DNA from: Streptacidiphilus anmyonensis
GTDB lineage: Bacteria > Actinomycetota > Actinomycetes > Streptomycetales > Streptomycetaceae
Assembly (NCBI RefSeq): GCF_000787855.1
Contig: NZ_BBPQ01000018.1
Span: 55,656 to 105,763 of the forward strand
Length of the DNA: 50,108 nucleotides
Direction: 5' to 3'
The notes beneath the pieces were generated by a model, which searched no databases, was not told the DNA's origin, and saw only the letters and a list, made by a program, of their open reading frames with translations. Of this stretch, positions 31,732 to 40,173 are shown one piece after another. The stretch's first letter is position 1. The number at the start of each line of letters is the position of its first letter. The translations under genes were made by a program, and so were the position numbers.

Positions 31732-32538
31732 GTGTCCGGCATTCCCTTGCTGCTGCCCCAGCCCCCCGCGTCCGTCACGGCGGTGACGCTCTACGTGCTC
31801 GTCGGGATCGCGGTCTGCGCGCTGGTGACCTTGCCGCTGCCGGCGCACGGTGCGCCTCCGGGCGGCGACCGGTTCGGCATCGAGCCCGTGCGCGCCCTGG
31901 GCGCCGTCATCGCGGTGGTCGTGTGCGTGGCCCTGTGGCCGGCCGCCCTGCTCTGGACGACCACCCGGACCTCGGTCACGCGCGCAGCTGCCGCCCGCGC
32001 GCACCGGCCAGCCCGTGCGCGCGCACGGCGCAACACCCAGCGCAGCGCTCCGCGCAGTGCGCTGCGCACCCTGGTGCGCAGCGACGACGAGACTGCTGAG
32101 CTGCCGGTGTACCTTGCGCAGCCCACCTGCGTGGGGGACGCTGCCGGAGATGCGCAGTGGGTCGAGGCCGCGGCAGCTCGCGTCGTTGACGCGCTGACGG
32201 AGCACAGGCTCCTGGACGCGGTCCTCGGCGCCCGCTCACTGGTGTGGGACGTGGAGTTCGCTTTCGGTCCTAACAGCAGCGAGCTCTGGCACGCTACCGA
32301 GCTCCTCGCGCACGTGTGCCACGAGATCGGCGACGACGTCCGTGCGGTACGGCTGTACGCGCGCGCTGCCACGGGCTGGGCGCAGAACTTCGGCGCCGGA
32401 CACCCCGTCGCGCGTGCGGCCTTCAACCGCGCGACCGCGCTGTGGGCGAAGGCCCGCGCGGCAGGCGCGACGGACTCTGTCACCGCGCTGCTCGTCGCCT
32501 CCGTCACCCGGTTGTTCGCCCAGGCGGGGATGCCCTGA
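31732..32538 (+). CDS. Membrane protein with TPR-like C-terminus
   Basis: 268 residues: two membrane helices (about 14-34 and 55-78), a basic Arg/Ala-rich linker, then a helical domain (about 135-268) with TPR-like repeats (ELLAHVCHEIGDDVRAVRLY onward). GTG 31732 has GGAGGAGG 5 nt upstream; the open frame extends further up but without a binding site. No family name recognised. Controlled by the GGTNACC pair above, as judged from position. Confidence 0.7.
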   Translation: MSGIPLLLPQPPASVTAVTLYVLVGIAVCALVTLPLPAHGAPPGGDRFGIEPVRALGAVIAVVVCVALWPAALLWTTTRTSVTRAAAARAHRPARARARRNTQRSAPRSALRTLVRSDDETAELPVYLAQPTCVGDAAGDAQWVEAAAARVVDALTEHRLLDAVLGARSLVWDVEFAFGPNSSELWHATELLAHVCHEIGDDVRAVRLYARAATGWAQNFGAGHPVARAAFNRATALWAKARAAGATDSVTALLVASVTRLFAQAGMP

Positions 32539-32639
32539 GCCACTTGGACGCGGACGGGGTGCACGCTGAAGCGTGATCGACGCGCGTTCATGCCGTACTG
32601 CCCCGCTGGTGTCAGCAGCTGCGCAGACCGCGCGGCCGG

Positions 32640-33572
32640 TCAGCCCAGTGGGATCAGGCGTTCGCCGTTCTGCGGACTGGTCGCATCGTGTCGACGGGCC
32701 AGCAGGCCCTGCACGGTGCGTTCGGCATTCCAGCGTGCGGCGGCAACGCTCGCGGTCCGCCCGCCCCTGAACCACAGGCGCTGGCCTTCGCTCCCGGTCC
32801 AGCCGACGGACCAGTGCCACCGCTCCTGGAGCCGGGCCTGACTCCACAGCGGCCGGCCCTCGTACTCCTCCGGTTCGATTCTGGCCCACACCAGCCGGTC
32901 GGTGTTCGGCACGCGAGCGCTCGTGCAGGCGTGCTCCCCGCCCGGGTGCTGCCACAGCAGCGGCGCGGGCAGCGCGTCCAGCGTGGACAGGTGCGCGATC
33001 TGCGCGACCAGGTCGGCGACGTCCCACACCAACGCCAGGACCACCGCGCCGCGCAGCTGCTCCGTCCAGTCCGCGGGGGCATCCAGCAGCAGACGGTCGA
33101 CCTGCTCCTCGATCCGCTCCTCCTCCAGCTGCTCTTCCAGGGCGAAGTCCTCGAGCGACAGCGCGTCGAACTCGCGGGCCTGGGCGGCTTCCTCCACGAA
33201 CCCCAGCGCCAGGCTCACCATGTCGTGCGCGACCGACAGCGCGACGCCGACCTCCTGCAACTGATCCGGTGCCAGGTGCTCCAGCAGTGCGTGCAACTGC
33301 CGGGCCACCGCCTGGGTTGGCTCGCTCAGCTCCGGATAGGTGACGTCGTCGTACGCCGGTCTGCCCCACACATGGCCCAGCTGCCACAGTTCGGTGAGCT
33401 CCGCGACCTCGCCCACCGACGCCAGCTGCTCGGCAAACTCCACTGCGGAGGCGACCAACGCCAGGGCGGTCGGGCTGTCGGCTGCCCCGGGGTATCCGGC
33501 GAACCGGCACAGCGCCGCTGCCCGATCCTTCACGGGCCCGAGTACCAGCCCGGCGTTGTCGAACCTGCCCAT
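32640..33572 (-). CDS. Hypothetical protein
   Basis: 310 residues, acidic, mainly helical in the first 200 residues, with a very acidic coiled-coil-like patch (LEEQLEEERIEEQVDRLLLD, about 145-165) and a beta-rich C-terminal domain containing WHWSVGWTG. AGGGGA lies about 6 nt upstream of the ATG at 33572. No family recognised. It is transcribed away from the VirD4 operon and shares its GGTNACC-rich promoter region. Confidence 0.65.
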   Translation of the reverse strand: MGRFDNAGLVLGPVKDRAAALCRFAGYPGAADSPTALALVASAVEFAEQLASVGEVAELTELWQLGHVWGRPAYDDVTYPELSEPTQAVARQLHALLEHLAPDQLQEVGVALSVAHDMVSLALGFVEEAAQAREFDALSLEDFALEEQLEEERIEEQVDRLLLDAPADWTEQLRGAVVLALVWDVADLVAQIAHLSTLDALPAPLLWQHPGGEHACTSARVPNTDRLVWARIEPEEYEGRPLWSQARLQERWHWSVGWTGSEGQRLWFRGGRTASVAAARWNAERTVQGLLARRHDATSPQNGERLIPLG

Positions 33573-33642
33573 GGTGATCCCCTTCCCGGACGCTTCGCTC
33601 CGTTGATCCTGGCAGAGCCGCCTTCCTGCCCGCACCGGGACT

Positions 33643-33669
33643 GGTGACCCGTCAGTCCCACTGGTGATC
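33643..33669 (-). promoter_or_regulatory. GGTNACC box and near match
   Basis: GGTGACC at 33643 and GGTGATC at 33663, each preceded by CT; spacing 20 bp, close to the 19-bp spacing at 31524 and 29959. Confidence 0.5.
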
Positions 33670-33709
33670 CCCGGTTGTTATCGGCTCGTGATGCTCCGCG
33701 AGTGGATCT

Positions 33710-33728
33710 GGTGACCGGAGCGGTGACC
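33710..33728 (+). promoter_or_regulatory. Paired GGTNACC box upstream of the VirD4 operon
   Basis: CTGGTGACCGGAGCGGTGACC: two GGTGACC heptamers with a 12-bp period, ending 54 bp before the GTG of the leader ORF at 33783. Same spacer and almost the same distance to the start codon as the pair before the T4SS operon. Confidence 0.7.
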
Positions 33729-33782
33729 TTGCCCGGGTCTGCTTCCCGTGTCGGATCCCACCGATCCCCACGGAAGGCGACT

Positions 33783-33851
33783 GTGCATCACAACCCCAAC
33801 GTCTCACCCGCTTTCGCGACACCCCCGGCCAACCGGGAGTGTGCGCGGTGA
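33783..33851 (+). CDS. 22-codon leader ORF before virD4
   Basis: GTG at 33783 has a strong binding site (GGAAGG, 5 nt spacing) and encodes MHHNPNVSPAFATPPANREC plus two residues. Its stop overlaps the virD4 GTG as GTGA, so translation of the two would be coupled. Too short for a usual ORF call; it may be a regulatory leader peptide or merely a translation-coupling device. Confidence 0.5.
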   Translation: MHHNPNVSPAFATPPANRECAR

Positions 33852-36484
33852 CCGGGCTGACCACCGAGCTGGTCCGGCTGCTCGTCCGCTTCGCGGTCCT
33901 GCTGTGGCACGCCCCCGCATGGGTGGCCGCACACCTGCTGCTCTTCGCGGCCTTCGCGCTGCCGCTCGTGGCAGCCGGCTGGTACCTGCGCGAGCGCCTG
34001 ATCCGGAAGATCCTCGACCACCGCGTGCGGTACGCCCTGACCCCGGGCCGTTCCTTCGACCCCGGACCTGAGGAGATCATCCGCGGATCGGCCGTGCTGC
34101 TGCGCGCCGCACGCTCGGGGCCGTGGTGGGCGCCCGCGACCGCGAAGGCGGTCCGGATCCGGATGCGCGCCGACGGCACCGCGGACACGCCTCTCGCCTA
34201 CAGCGTCGAGGGTCACGTCAGTGCCCGGCACATACTGTCCACCACGCCGTTCGACAAGGTGACGGTCGAGCGCTGCCGCCCGATCCGCGACCGGATGCGC
34301 AAGCACACCCTGCGCGCCGAGTTCGTTCTGCGCGGCGACCCCGCCTCCATGCTGCGCGACGTCCCGCTCCAGCCCGACCCGCTCCAGCCGATCGTCGACG
34401 CGGTCGCCGCGGTGCGCGCCGACCTCGGCGACCTGGCCGAGGTCATCCTCGACCTTCAGCAGGTCCCGAACTGGCGCCTGCGCCTCAAGCGCTGGCAGAT
34501 GATCACCGCCGCGCGAGCCCGCGCGCAGGAAGAGGCACGCAAGGCAACCCGCCGCGCCATCGCCGACACCGACGCCATCGAGGACTCCTTCACCTACCAG
34601 CTCGCCCACCTCTTCGACACCGCCACCCACGGCCAGCAGGCCCCGACCCGCAGCATGGCCATGCCGATCCGCCCCCACCCCGTCGACACCCGGCAGGTCT
34701 GGGGAAGGCTCGCCAACGACGTCGGCCTGGTCCGCATCCAGCTCCTGGTCCGCTGCGCATCCGACCACAAGGGACGCGCCGAACGCGCCCTCAAATCCCT
34801 CACCGCGGCCATGGACGTGTACGGCGGACGCTCCCGCCTGCGCGTCGACGGAACCCGGCTGGGACCCTGGCAGTGGAGCGCCAACCACGTGCTGCGCCGC
34901 ACAGGATTCGACCGCCGGTGGAACACCGGCCGATTCGCACCTCACACGGCATCCTGGCTGGGCATCACCGAACTCGCCGGCCTGCTCAAGCCCCCGACCA
35001 AGCACTGCCGACAGCCGCTCACCGCCGCCGCGCTGCCAGTCTACGAGCTCGGCGAGCCGCTGATGCCGCAGGGCTGGTACCGCGCCCCCGACGGCAGTAC
35101 CCGGCTGGTCGCCTCGCCACTGGCCGAGTCGCTCTTCTCCGTCTCGGTCGGCAAGGCCTACTACGGCAAGACCACCCGCGCCGTCGTCCAGGCCATCGCC
35201 GTCGCCCTCGCCGGCTCCGGAGTGTTCTTCGTCGACCCGCACGCCGACTCCTGGAACGCCGCCGCCCCCTTCCTCGCCGACGACTCCCTGCGCCGCCGGG
35301 TCTGGAAGATCGACCTGACCGGGCGCGACGACAACGCCCAGCTGCCGTCCTGGAACCCGATCGGCATGGACGCAGGCCAAAAGGCCCACGAAGTCGCCCG
35401 AGCAGCCGTCGACTCCTTCGCGCTCGTCCTGGGCTGGAACGACGTCACCGCCCCCCGCGCGTCGACCATCCTCTTCAAGGCCCTCACCGCCCTGACCGAG
35501 ATCAACCGCCAGGCATGCGAGGCCGAGCGGCCCGACGCGCAGGCGACGCTCTTCCAGGTCCGCACCCTGCTCACCGAGCCGGCCTTCCGCGAAGCCGTCC
35601 TGGCCAAACTCCCGGCCAAGGAAACGGCCTGGTGGACCACCACCTTCGCCGCCTACAACGACGAGGCACTCGCCCCCGTCCTGAACCCCCTGGACCGCCT
35701 CGCCGCCGACCCGATCGCCCGCGCCCTGCTCGGCACGCCCACCGGCAAGTGGAACGCACGCACCGCGATGGACCGCCGCAAGATCGTGTGGCTGTGCCTG
35801 GGCGGCACCGGCCCCATCCAGCGCCTGCTGGTGAACCTGCTCCTGCGCGACCTGTTCCGCGCCGGATTCTCCCGCGGCGACCTGGCGGAGAAGAAGCGCA
35901 CCCCCTTCCACATCTGGCTGGACGAGCTGATCTCCCTCGACCAGGCCGGGGCCGGCGGCACCGTCGCCGACATCGTCGAACAGCTGCGCAAATTCGGCAT
36001 CCGCATGCACGTCCTGGTCCAGCTCCTGGAGCGCATCAACCCGGCCACCCGCGCCTCCCTGCTGCAAAACGCCTCCATCCTCTCCAGCACCGCGGGCTCC
36101 CTCGAATCGGTCGGCTCCATCACCGAGCAGTGGCACGGCGCCCTCCAAACCGCCGACGTCGCGCAACTGCCCCGCTACCACCACGCCCTGTCCTTCACCC
36201 ACCAGGGCAAGCAGCGCGGCCCGCTGACCGTCCGCGGCCCCCAACCAGACGAGGTCTTCCGCTCCCTGCGCAGCCCCTCCAAGGTCGGCGCCCTCGAGCG
36301 GGCCAGCACCCAGGCGCTCGGCGCCCGCACCGCCGCCTACACCAACCGGATCGCCGACAAGCAAGCCGACGTCGTCCTCACCTTCCTCACCACGCCCCAC
36401 GACCAGCCCCCCGGCCGCACACGCCGCCTGCGAGCGGCCACCAACCAGACCACCACGACCACCCAGCCGACGGAGTACCAGTGA
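33848..36484 (+). CDS. VirD4/TraG-type coupling ATPase
   Basis: 878 residues. N-terminal membrane segments (about 5-45), a middle domain, and a RecA-like motor with Walker A SVGKAYYGKTTRA (lysine near 440) and Walker B FHIWLDELISLD (near 690), followed by the TraG/TraD C-terminal signature region (RKFGIRMHVLVQLLERINPA). This ATPase recruits DNA to the T4SS channel. The GTG at 33848 is chosen (GGGAG 8 nt upstream, GTGA overlap with the leader ORF) over the frame's opening at 33839. First large gene of a VirD4 - replication-relaxation - HTH operon. Confidence 0.92.
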   Translation: MTGLTTELVRLLVRFAVLLWHAPAWVAAHLLLFAAFALPLVAAGWYLRERLIRKILDHRVRYALTPGRSFDPGPEEIIRGSAVLLRAARSGPWWAPATAKAVRIRMRADGTADTPLAYSVEGHVSARHILSTTPFDKVTVERCRPIRDRMRKHTLRAEFVLRGDPASMLRDVPLQPDPLQPIVDAVAAVRADLGDLAEVILDLQQVPNWRLRLKRWQMITAARARAQEEARKATRRAIADTDAIEDSFTYQLAHLFDTATHGQQAPTRSMAMPIRPHPVDTRQVWGRLANDVGLVRIQLLVRCASDHKGRAERALKSLTAAMDVYGGRSRLRVDGTRLGPWQWSANHVLRRTGFDRRWNTGRFAPHTASWLGITELAGLLKPPTKHCRQPLTAAALPVYELGEPLMPQGWYRAPDGSTRLVASPLAESLFSVSVGKAYYGKTTRAVVQAIAVALAGSGVFFVDPHADSWNAAAPFLADDSLRRRVWKIDLTGRDDNAQLPSWNPIGMDAGQKAHEVARAAVDSFALVLGWNDVTAPRASTILFKALTALTEINRQACEAERPDAQATLFQVRTLLTEPAFREAVLAKLPAKETAWWTTTFAAYNDEALAPVLNPLDRLAADPIARALLGTPTGKWNARTAMDRRKIVWLCLGGTGPIQRLLVNLLLRDLFRAGFSRGDLAEKKRTPFHIWLDELISLDQAGAGGTVADIVEQLRKFGIRMHVLVQLLERINPATRASLLQNASILSSTAGSLESVGSITEQWHGALQTADVAQLPRYHHALSFTHQGKQRGPLTVRGPQPDEVFRSLRSPSKVGALERASTQALGARTAAYTNRIADKQADVVLTFLTTPHDQPPGRTRRLRAATNQTTTTTQPTEYQ

Positions 36485-37377
36485 GCCACCAGAGCCCGGC
36501 CTACCTGCTGCTCGCCTGCATCGCGCAACACCGCATGGCGACCACCGCGCAGCTCCACACGCTCACCGCGCCAGGCCTGCAACCGAACACCACCCGCTTC
36601 CACCTGCAGACGCTGCGCAACCAACGTCTGGTCGACCAGGTCTTCCTGGGCCGGCCCAGCTCCCAACGCCTTTGGTACCTCACCCCCACCGGGCGCGACC
36701 TGGCCCAGCAACTGCCCGAACTGCGCGACCTGGACCTCCCGCCCGTCCCCGCCGAGCCCGCGCTCGCCGCCCGCCTGCGCGCCGCACACACCGTCGCCGT
36801 ACTCCGCACCCACCTCGCGTTCCTCACCGACGCCCGCGACCGCGGCGACGACTACGGGCCCCTGGACTGGACCCCGGAGGTCTACCACCGGCTGTCCGAG
36901 TCCCGCGGCGAGGCCCTCATCCCGGACGCGCTGCTGCGCTACACCGCCAACCACACCGGCGGCCGCACCCAGCTGCGCGCCTTCGTCGAAGTCGACCGCG
37001 CCACCATGAGCAGCGAACGCCTCGCCTCCAAGCTCATGACCTACAGCCGGTTCCTCGACCACACCCCCAGCCCGACCCCCGGGCAGCGCCGAAGCACAGC
37101 CGGCAGCACACCGGCCCACCCCACCTGGATGCGCCACTACCCGGTCTTCCCCCGCGTCCTGTTCGTGCTCACCGACGCCTCGCCGACCACGCTGGAGAAC
37201 CGCATCCACGACCTTCGCGCCATGGCGGCCGGCAACCCCCTGGCCCTGCGCCTGGCCCGCAAGGTCCCACTCGGCGCCGCCGTCCTGGAAGACCTCGAGG
37301 AACAGGGACCCTCCGCACCGGTATGGACACCGCTGGCCGGAGACGACACCGCCCCGCGGGGGTGGAGCGAACTGTGA
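36481..37377 (+). CDS. Replication-relaxation family protein
   Basis: 298 residues. Winged-helix N-terminus (LLACIAQHRMATTAQLHTLT, then FHLQTLRNQRLVDQVFLG) and a second domain with WTPEVYHRL, LIPDALLRY and FVEVDRATMSSERLASKL, the conserved pattern of the plasmid replication-relaxation family (a nuclease-like fold with the E-V-D motif). GTG overlaps the virD4 stop (GTGA). Family members accompany VirD4-type ATPases on actinomycete plasmids; a role in DNA processing for transfer or replication is inferred. Confidence 0.88.
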   Translation: MSHQSPAYLLLACIAQHRMATTAQLHTLTAPGLQPNTTRFHLQTLRNQRLVDQVFLGRPSSQRLWYLTPTGRDLAQQLPELRDLDLPPVPAEPALAARLRAAHTVAVLRTHLAFLTDARDRGDDYGPLDWTPEVYHRLSESRGEALIPDALLRYTANHTGGRTQLRAFVEVDRATMSSERLASKLMTYSRFLDHTPSPTPGQRRSTAGSTPAHPTWMRHYPVFPRVLFVLTDASPTTLENRIHDLRAMAAGNPLALRLARKVPLGAAVLEDLEEQGPSAPVWTPLAGDDTAPRGWSEL

Positions 37378-37829
37378 GCACCACCGCACCCTTCGCGCGG
37401 ATCCGCCGCGGCACCATGGCGGCGGACCGCTTCACCCAGATCGCGAACGACCTCTTCCGCGACCCGCGACTGTCGTTCAAGGCCAAGGGCATCTTCGGGC
37501 TCCTCGCCAGCCACCGCGACGGCTACGGCACCACACCCCGCCGCCTGGCCGAGCAGTCCACCGACGGCCTGGACGCCATCAAGACCGGCCTGCAGGAACT
37601 CGAGCGGCACGGCTACCTGGTACGGCATCAAGAACGCCGCCCGAACGGCACCCTGGGCCCCGTCGAGTACCTCATCACCGACACACCCGAGCCACTGCCG
37701 CCCAGCTCGCTACCGGTGACGGAAAACCCGCCCCCGGTCCCGACCAGCGGAAAAACACGAAACCGCAGGTCGCAGCCGGTGACGGATTATCCGCTAGCCC
37801 GGTCCTTCGCACATGACGAGTTCGGATGA
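37374..37829 (+). pseudogene. HTH protein, 5' part, cut by IS insertion
   Basis: GTG at 37374 overlaps the previous stop (GTGA). The first ~136 residues are native: a winged HTH (DRFTQIANDLFRDPRLSFKA, then LAEQSTDGLDAIKTGLQELE) like the replication-initiator-type HTH proteins that follow replication-relaxation genes. From 37784 on the frame runs into insertion-sequence DNA and stops at 37829. The rest of the gene is at 39484-39997; joining the two across one copy of GAC gives an intact frame of 307 residues. Confidence 0.85.
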
Positions 37830-39480
37830 ACTGACGATGCGACCGGTACCTCGGTGGGGTGCCGGTCGTTGAGTCGGTCGTGCCGATATCTCGTTCACGT
37901 CGCTCGCGGGTCCACCGTCCTCGGATGACGGTGGAGTTGACCTCCGTGGTGGAGAGGCGTTTGGGCGCTCTGCCTGCCTCTGCCGAGTTCCTGCGCCGGC
38001 TGGACGTGGCCGGGATCGTCGACGGGCTGTGCCCGATCCGGGAGGTCGCGCACCTCACCCACGGCCAGGTGATCGAGGTACTGGTCGCGAACCGGCTGTC
38101 CGCGCCCGCGCCGCTGGTGCGGGTGGGCGACTGGGCCCGGGAGTGGGCGGTGGAGGAGGTCTTCGGCGTCGAGCCCGGCCTGCTGGGCGATGACCGGCTC
38201 GCCCGCGCGCTGGACGCGATCGCACCGCACCTGGACCAGCTCGTCGGCACGGTGGGCGCACAGGCCATCGCGGAGTTCGGCATCGACGTGTCCCGGATCC
38301 ACTGGGACATGACCTCGATGTCCCTCTTCGGCGCCCACGAGGACCAGGACGAGCAGTTCCCGCAGGTCAAGTACGGTCATCCGAAGGACCGGCGGGTGGA
38401 TCTGAAGCAGATCCAGGCCGGTCTCGCGGTCACCGGCGACGGCGGGATCCCGGTGTTCCACCGCGTCTACGACGGCGGCGCGGGCGAGGTGGCCCAGGTC
38501 GTCGGCGCGATGAACGCCCTGCGCAAGATGGCTGACCGCAAGGACTTCCTGCTCGTCGCCGACTCCAAGCTGGTGTCCCACCCGAACATCACCGCCCTGC
38601 TGGACGCAAAGGTCGCCTTCATCGCCCCGGCCCCGGCCGCCAAGATCCCCGACCGCGTCTACGCGGCCTTGAACCTGGACGACGCCCGCGTCGTGGACTA
38701 CGTCCCGGACCGGGACGCGACCAAACCGGCCGGTCAGCGCGAGGCCTATCGCGTCCTGGAGGACACCCACGTCCTGGCCGGCCGCCGCAAGAGCGACCCC
38801 GTCCACACACTGCGCCGGATCCTGGTCCATTCCACCGGCAACGCCCGCGGCCAGCAGGCCGCCCGCGACAAGCGCCTGGCCCGCGCCGCGGAAGACCTGA
38901 ACAAGGTCCAACGCGGAGCCGGCAGCCACTACTACCCGACCGCCGAGAAGATCACCGCCCGGATCGGCGTGATCGCCCGCACGCGCCGCGTCGCCGACTG
39001 CCTGCGCACCACGATCACGACCGACACCGAGGGCCGGCCGACCCTGGCATGGCACTTCGACCAGGACATCCTGGACGCCCAGGCCGCCACCGACGGCTGG
39101 TACGCGCTCCTGACCAATCTCGCTCCGGAACAGGCCGACGCCGAGGAAGTGCTGCTGCGTTACAAGGGCCAGGCCGTGGTCGAGCGCCGCTACCACGACT
39201 TCAAGTCCGCCAGGCCCTCGGCCCTGAGCAGACGATGCGCGGCCTGTATCCCGACGGCCGAGAGGTCCGCCCACCGGCCGAATGATCTTCTACCACCTGG
39301 CCGGCCTGATGATCCGGCCCGGCACCGCCACCAGCCCGCCCGCCGTCCTCATCCACCGAGGAGTCCAGGCGCACCTGCTCGAACTCCTCGGCATCGACGA
39401 AACCCGCCCCCGCTGGCTGGAGACCTAAATCCCCATCTGCGAAGTCACCGGCTAGCGGCTGAACCGTCAGCGGCTAATCC
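37784..39480 (+). mobile_element. IS1634-like insertion sequence
   Basis: A 1,697-bp element inferred from three observations: the left end GGATTATCCGCTAGC and the reverse complement of the right end GGATTAGCCGCTGAC match at 12 of 15 bases; a further inner match (CCGCTAGCC...CTTCGCA) lies inside; and the trinucleotide GAC flanks both ends (37781-37783, 39481-39483). Removing the element plus one GAC restores the host reading frame. It carries one damaged transposase gene. Confidence 0.8.
37859..39428 (+). pseudogene. IS1634-family transposase, internally deleted
   Basis: The frame encodes the DUF4277/IS1634-type N-terminal and DDE core (VTGDGGIPVFHRVYDGGAGE, then LLVADSKLVS) up to VVERRYHDFK at about 39205. 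Then the family's GPLAVAPVFL-type block is missing and the sequence resumes in another frame with RQALGPEQTMRGLYPDGREV. One more base is missing near 39270, after which MIFYHLAGLMIRPGTA through RPRWLET ends at TAA 39426-39428. Two lesions make it inactive. GTG 37859 or ATG 37925 could be the original start. Confidence 0.85.
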
Positions 39481-39483
39481 GAC

Positions 39484-39997
39484 CCCTAAGAACACCAAGA
39501 CCAAGAACACCAGCAACAAGAAGACCAACCCGACCCGACCCCCCACCCCCGAGGACTCCGGGGACGACCCGGTCGGGAAGCCGAACACCGCCGAACCGAC
39601 CACCCCGCCGCAAGCCCCGACGCCAGGGCAGGCCCTGCTGTGGGAAGCCGCCGACCGTATCCCGCACCTCACCCTCACCGGCGCCACCGTGCGCCGCCTG
39701 GCCCCGAAAGCCGACGAGCTGCTGCACCGGGGCTGGTCCAGGAGCCGGCTGCTGACCGTGCTGACCGCCGACACCGACGACCTCACCCACCCACGGGGAG
39801 CCCTTGCCTGGCGCATCGACGACCTGCTCGCCACACCCGTTCCGCAGGAGACAGTGCACCCGGCAGCCCAGCCACAGCGTCCCGCCGACCAAGGAGTCCA
39901 CCGCGAATGCCCCGGCAACGACGGCCTGTGCGGCCGCCCGCTCACCGTCGGCGAGACCCTGTGCCGCACCTGCGCCGCACCCGGCACCGCGCCGTAG
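39484..39997 (+). pseudogene. HTH protein, 3' part, beyond the IS
   Basis: The frame through this stretch encodes a Lys/Thr/Pro-rich linker and a conserved C-terminal domain (LTGATVRRLAPKADELLHRG, then a WSRSRLLTVLTA segment) ending in a Cys-rich tail (ECPGNDGLCGRPL, LCRTCAAPG) that could bind zinc. It is in phase with the 5' part across a single GAC. By chance it is also in phase with the damaged transposase frame, so automatic annotation would fuse it to the transposase. Confidence 0.8.
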
Positions 39998-40025
39998 AAA
40001 AGCCGTAGCCCGAGGAAGGGAACAC

Positions 40026-40077
40026 GGTAGAGTGGGTCTACCTCCGGTAAGGGTCCAGCGGTCCCAGTCGGCCGGAG
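40026..40077. other. Two small hairpins after the HTH gene
   Basis: GGTAGA-GTGGG-TCTACC (40026-40042) and CTCCGG...CCGGAG (40042-40077) can fold in tandem 28 bp after the stop. They may be processing or termination structures, or part of an unrecognised small RNA. Confidence 0.3.
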
Positions 40078-40131
40078 AGTGCGGCCGGGGGAGGAAGCCA
40101 ACCTCCCACCACGATCCCCCAGGGGAACGTG

Positions 40132-40173
40132 GAACCGGCCGCTTGCCCTTTCCACGGATGGTGCGGCCGGTTC
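40132..40173. terminator. Bidirectional hairpin between convergent genes
   Basis: GAACCGGCCGC and GCGGCCGGTTC form a perfect 11-bp stem around a 20-nt loop. The right arm overlaps the stop codon of the minus-strand gene at 40172. Confidence 0.6.

Noticed and set aside
33788-36400. 870-codon minus-strand frame opposite virD4
   Set aside because: Gly/Glu/Val-rich shadow of a high-GC coding strand; the plus strand encodes all VirD4 motifs.
34123-36480. 1,084-codon plus-strand frame overlapping virD4
   Set aside because: Only its last 298 codons (36481-37377) are real; the earlier part is an Arg/Pro-rich shadow of virD4.
37859-39997. Single 712-codon transposase gene
   Set aside because: The last ~170 codons belong to the interrupted HTH gene and are joined to the damaged transposase frame only by chance.
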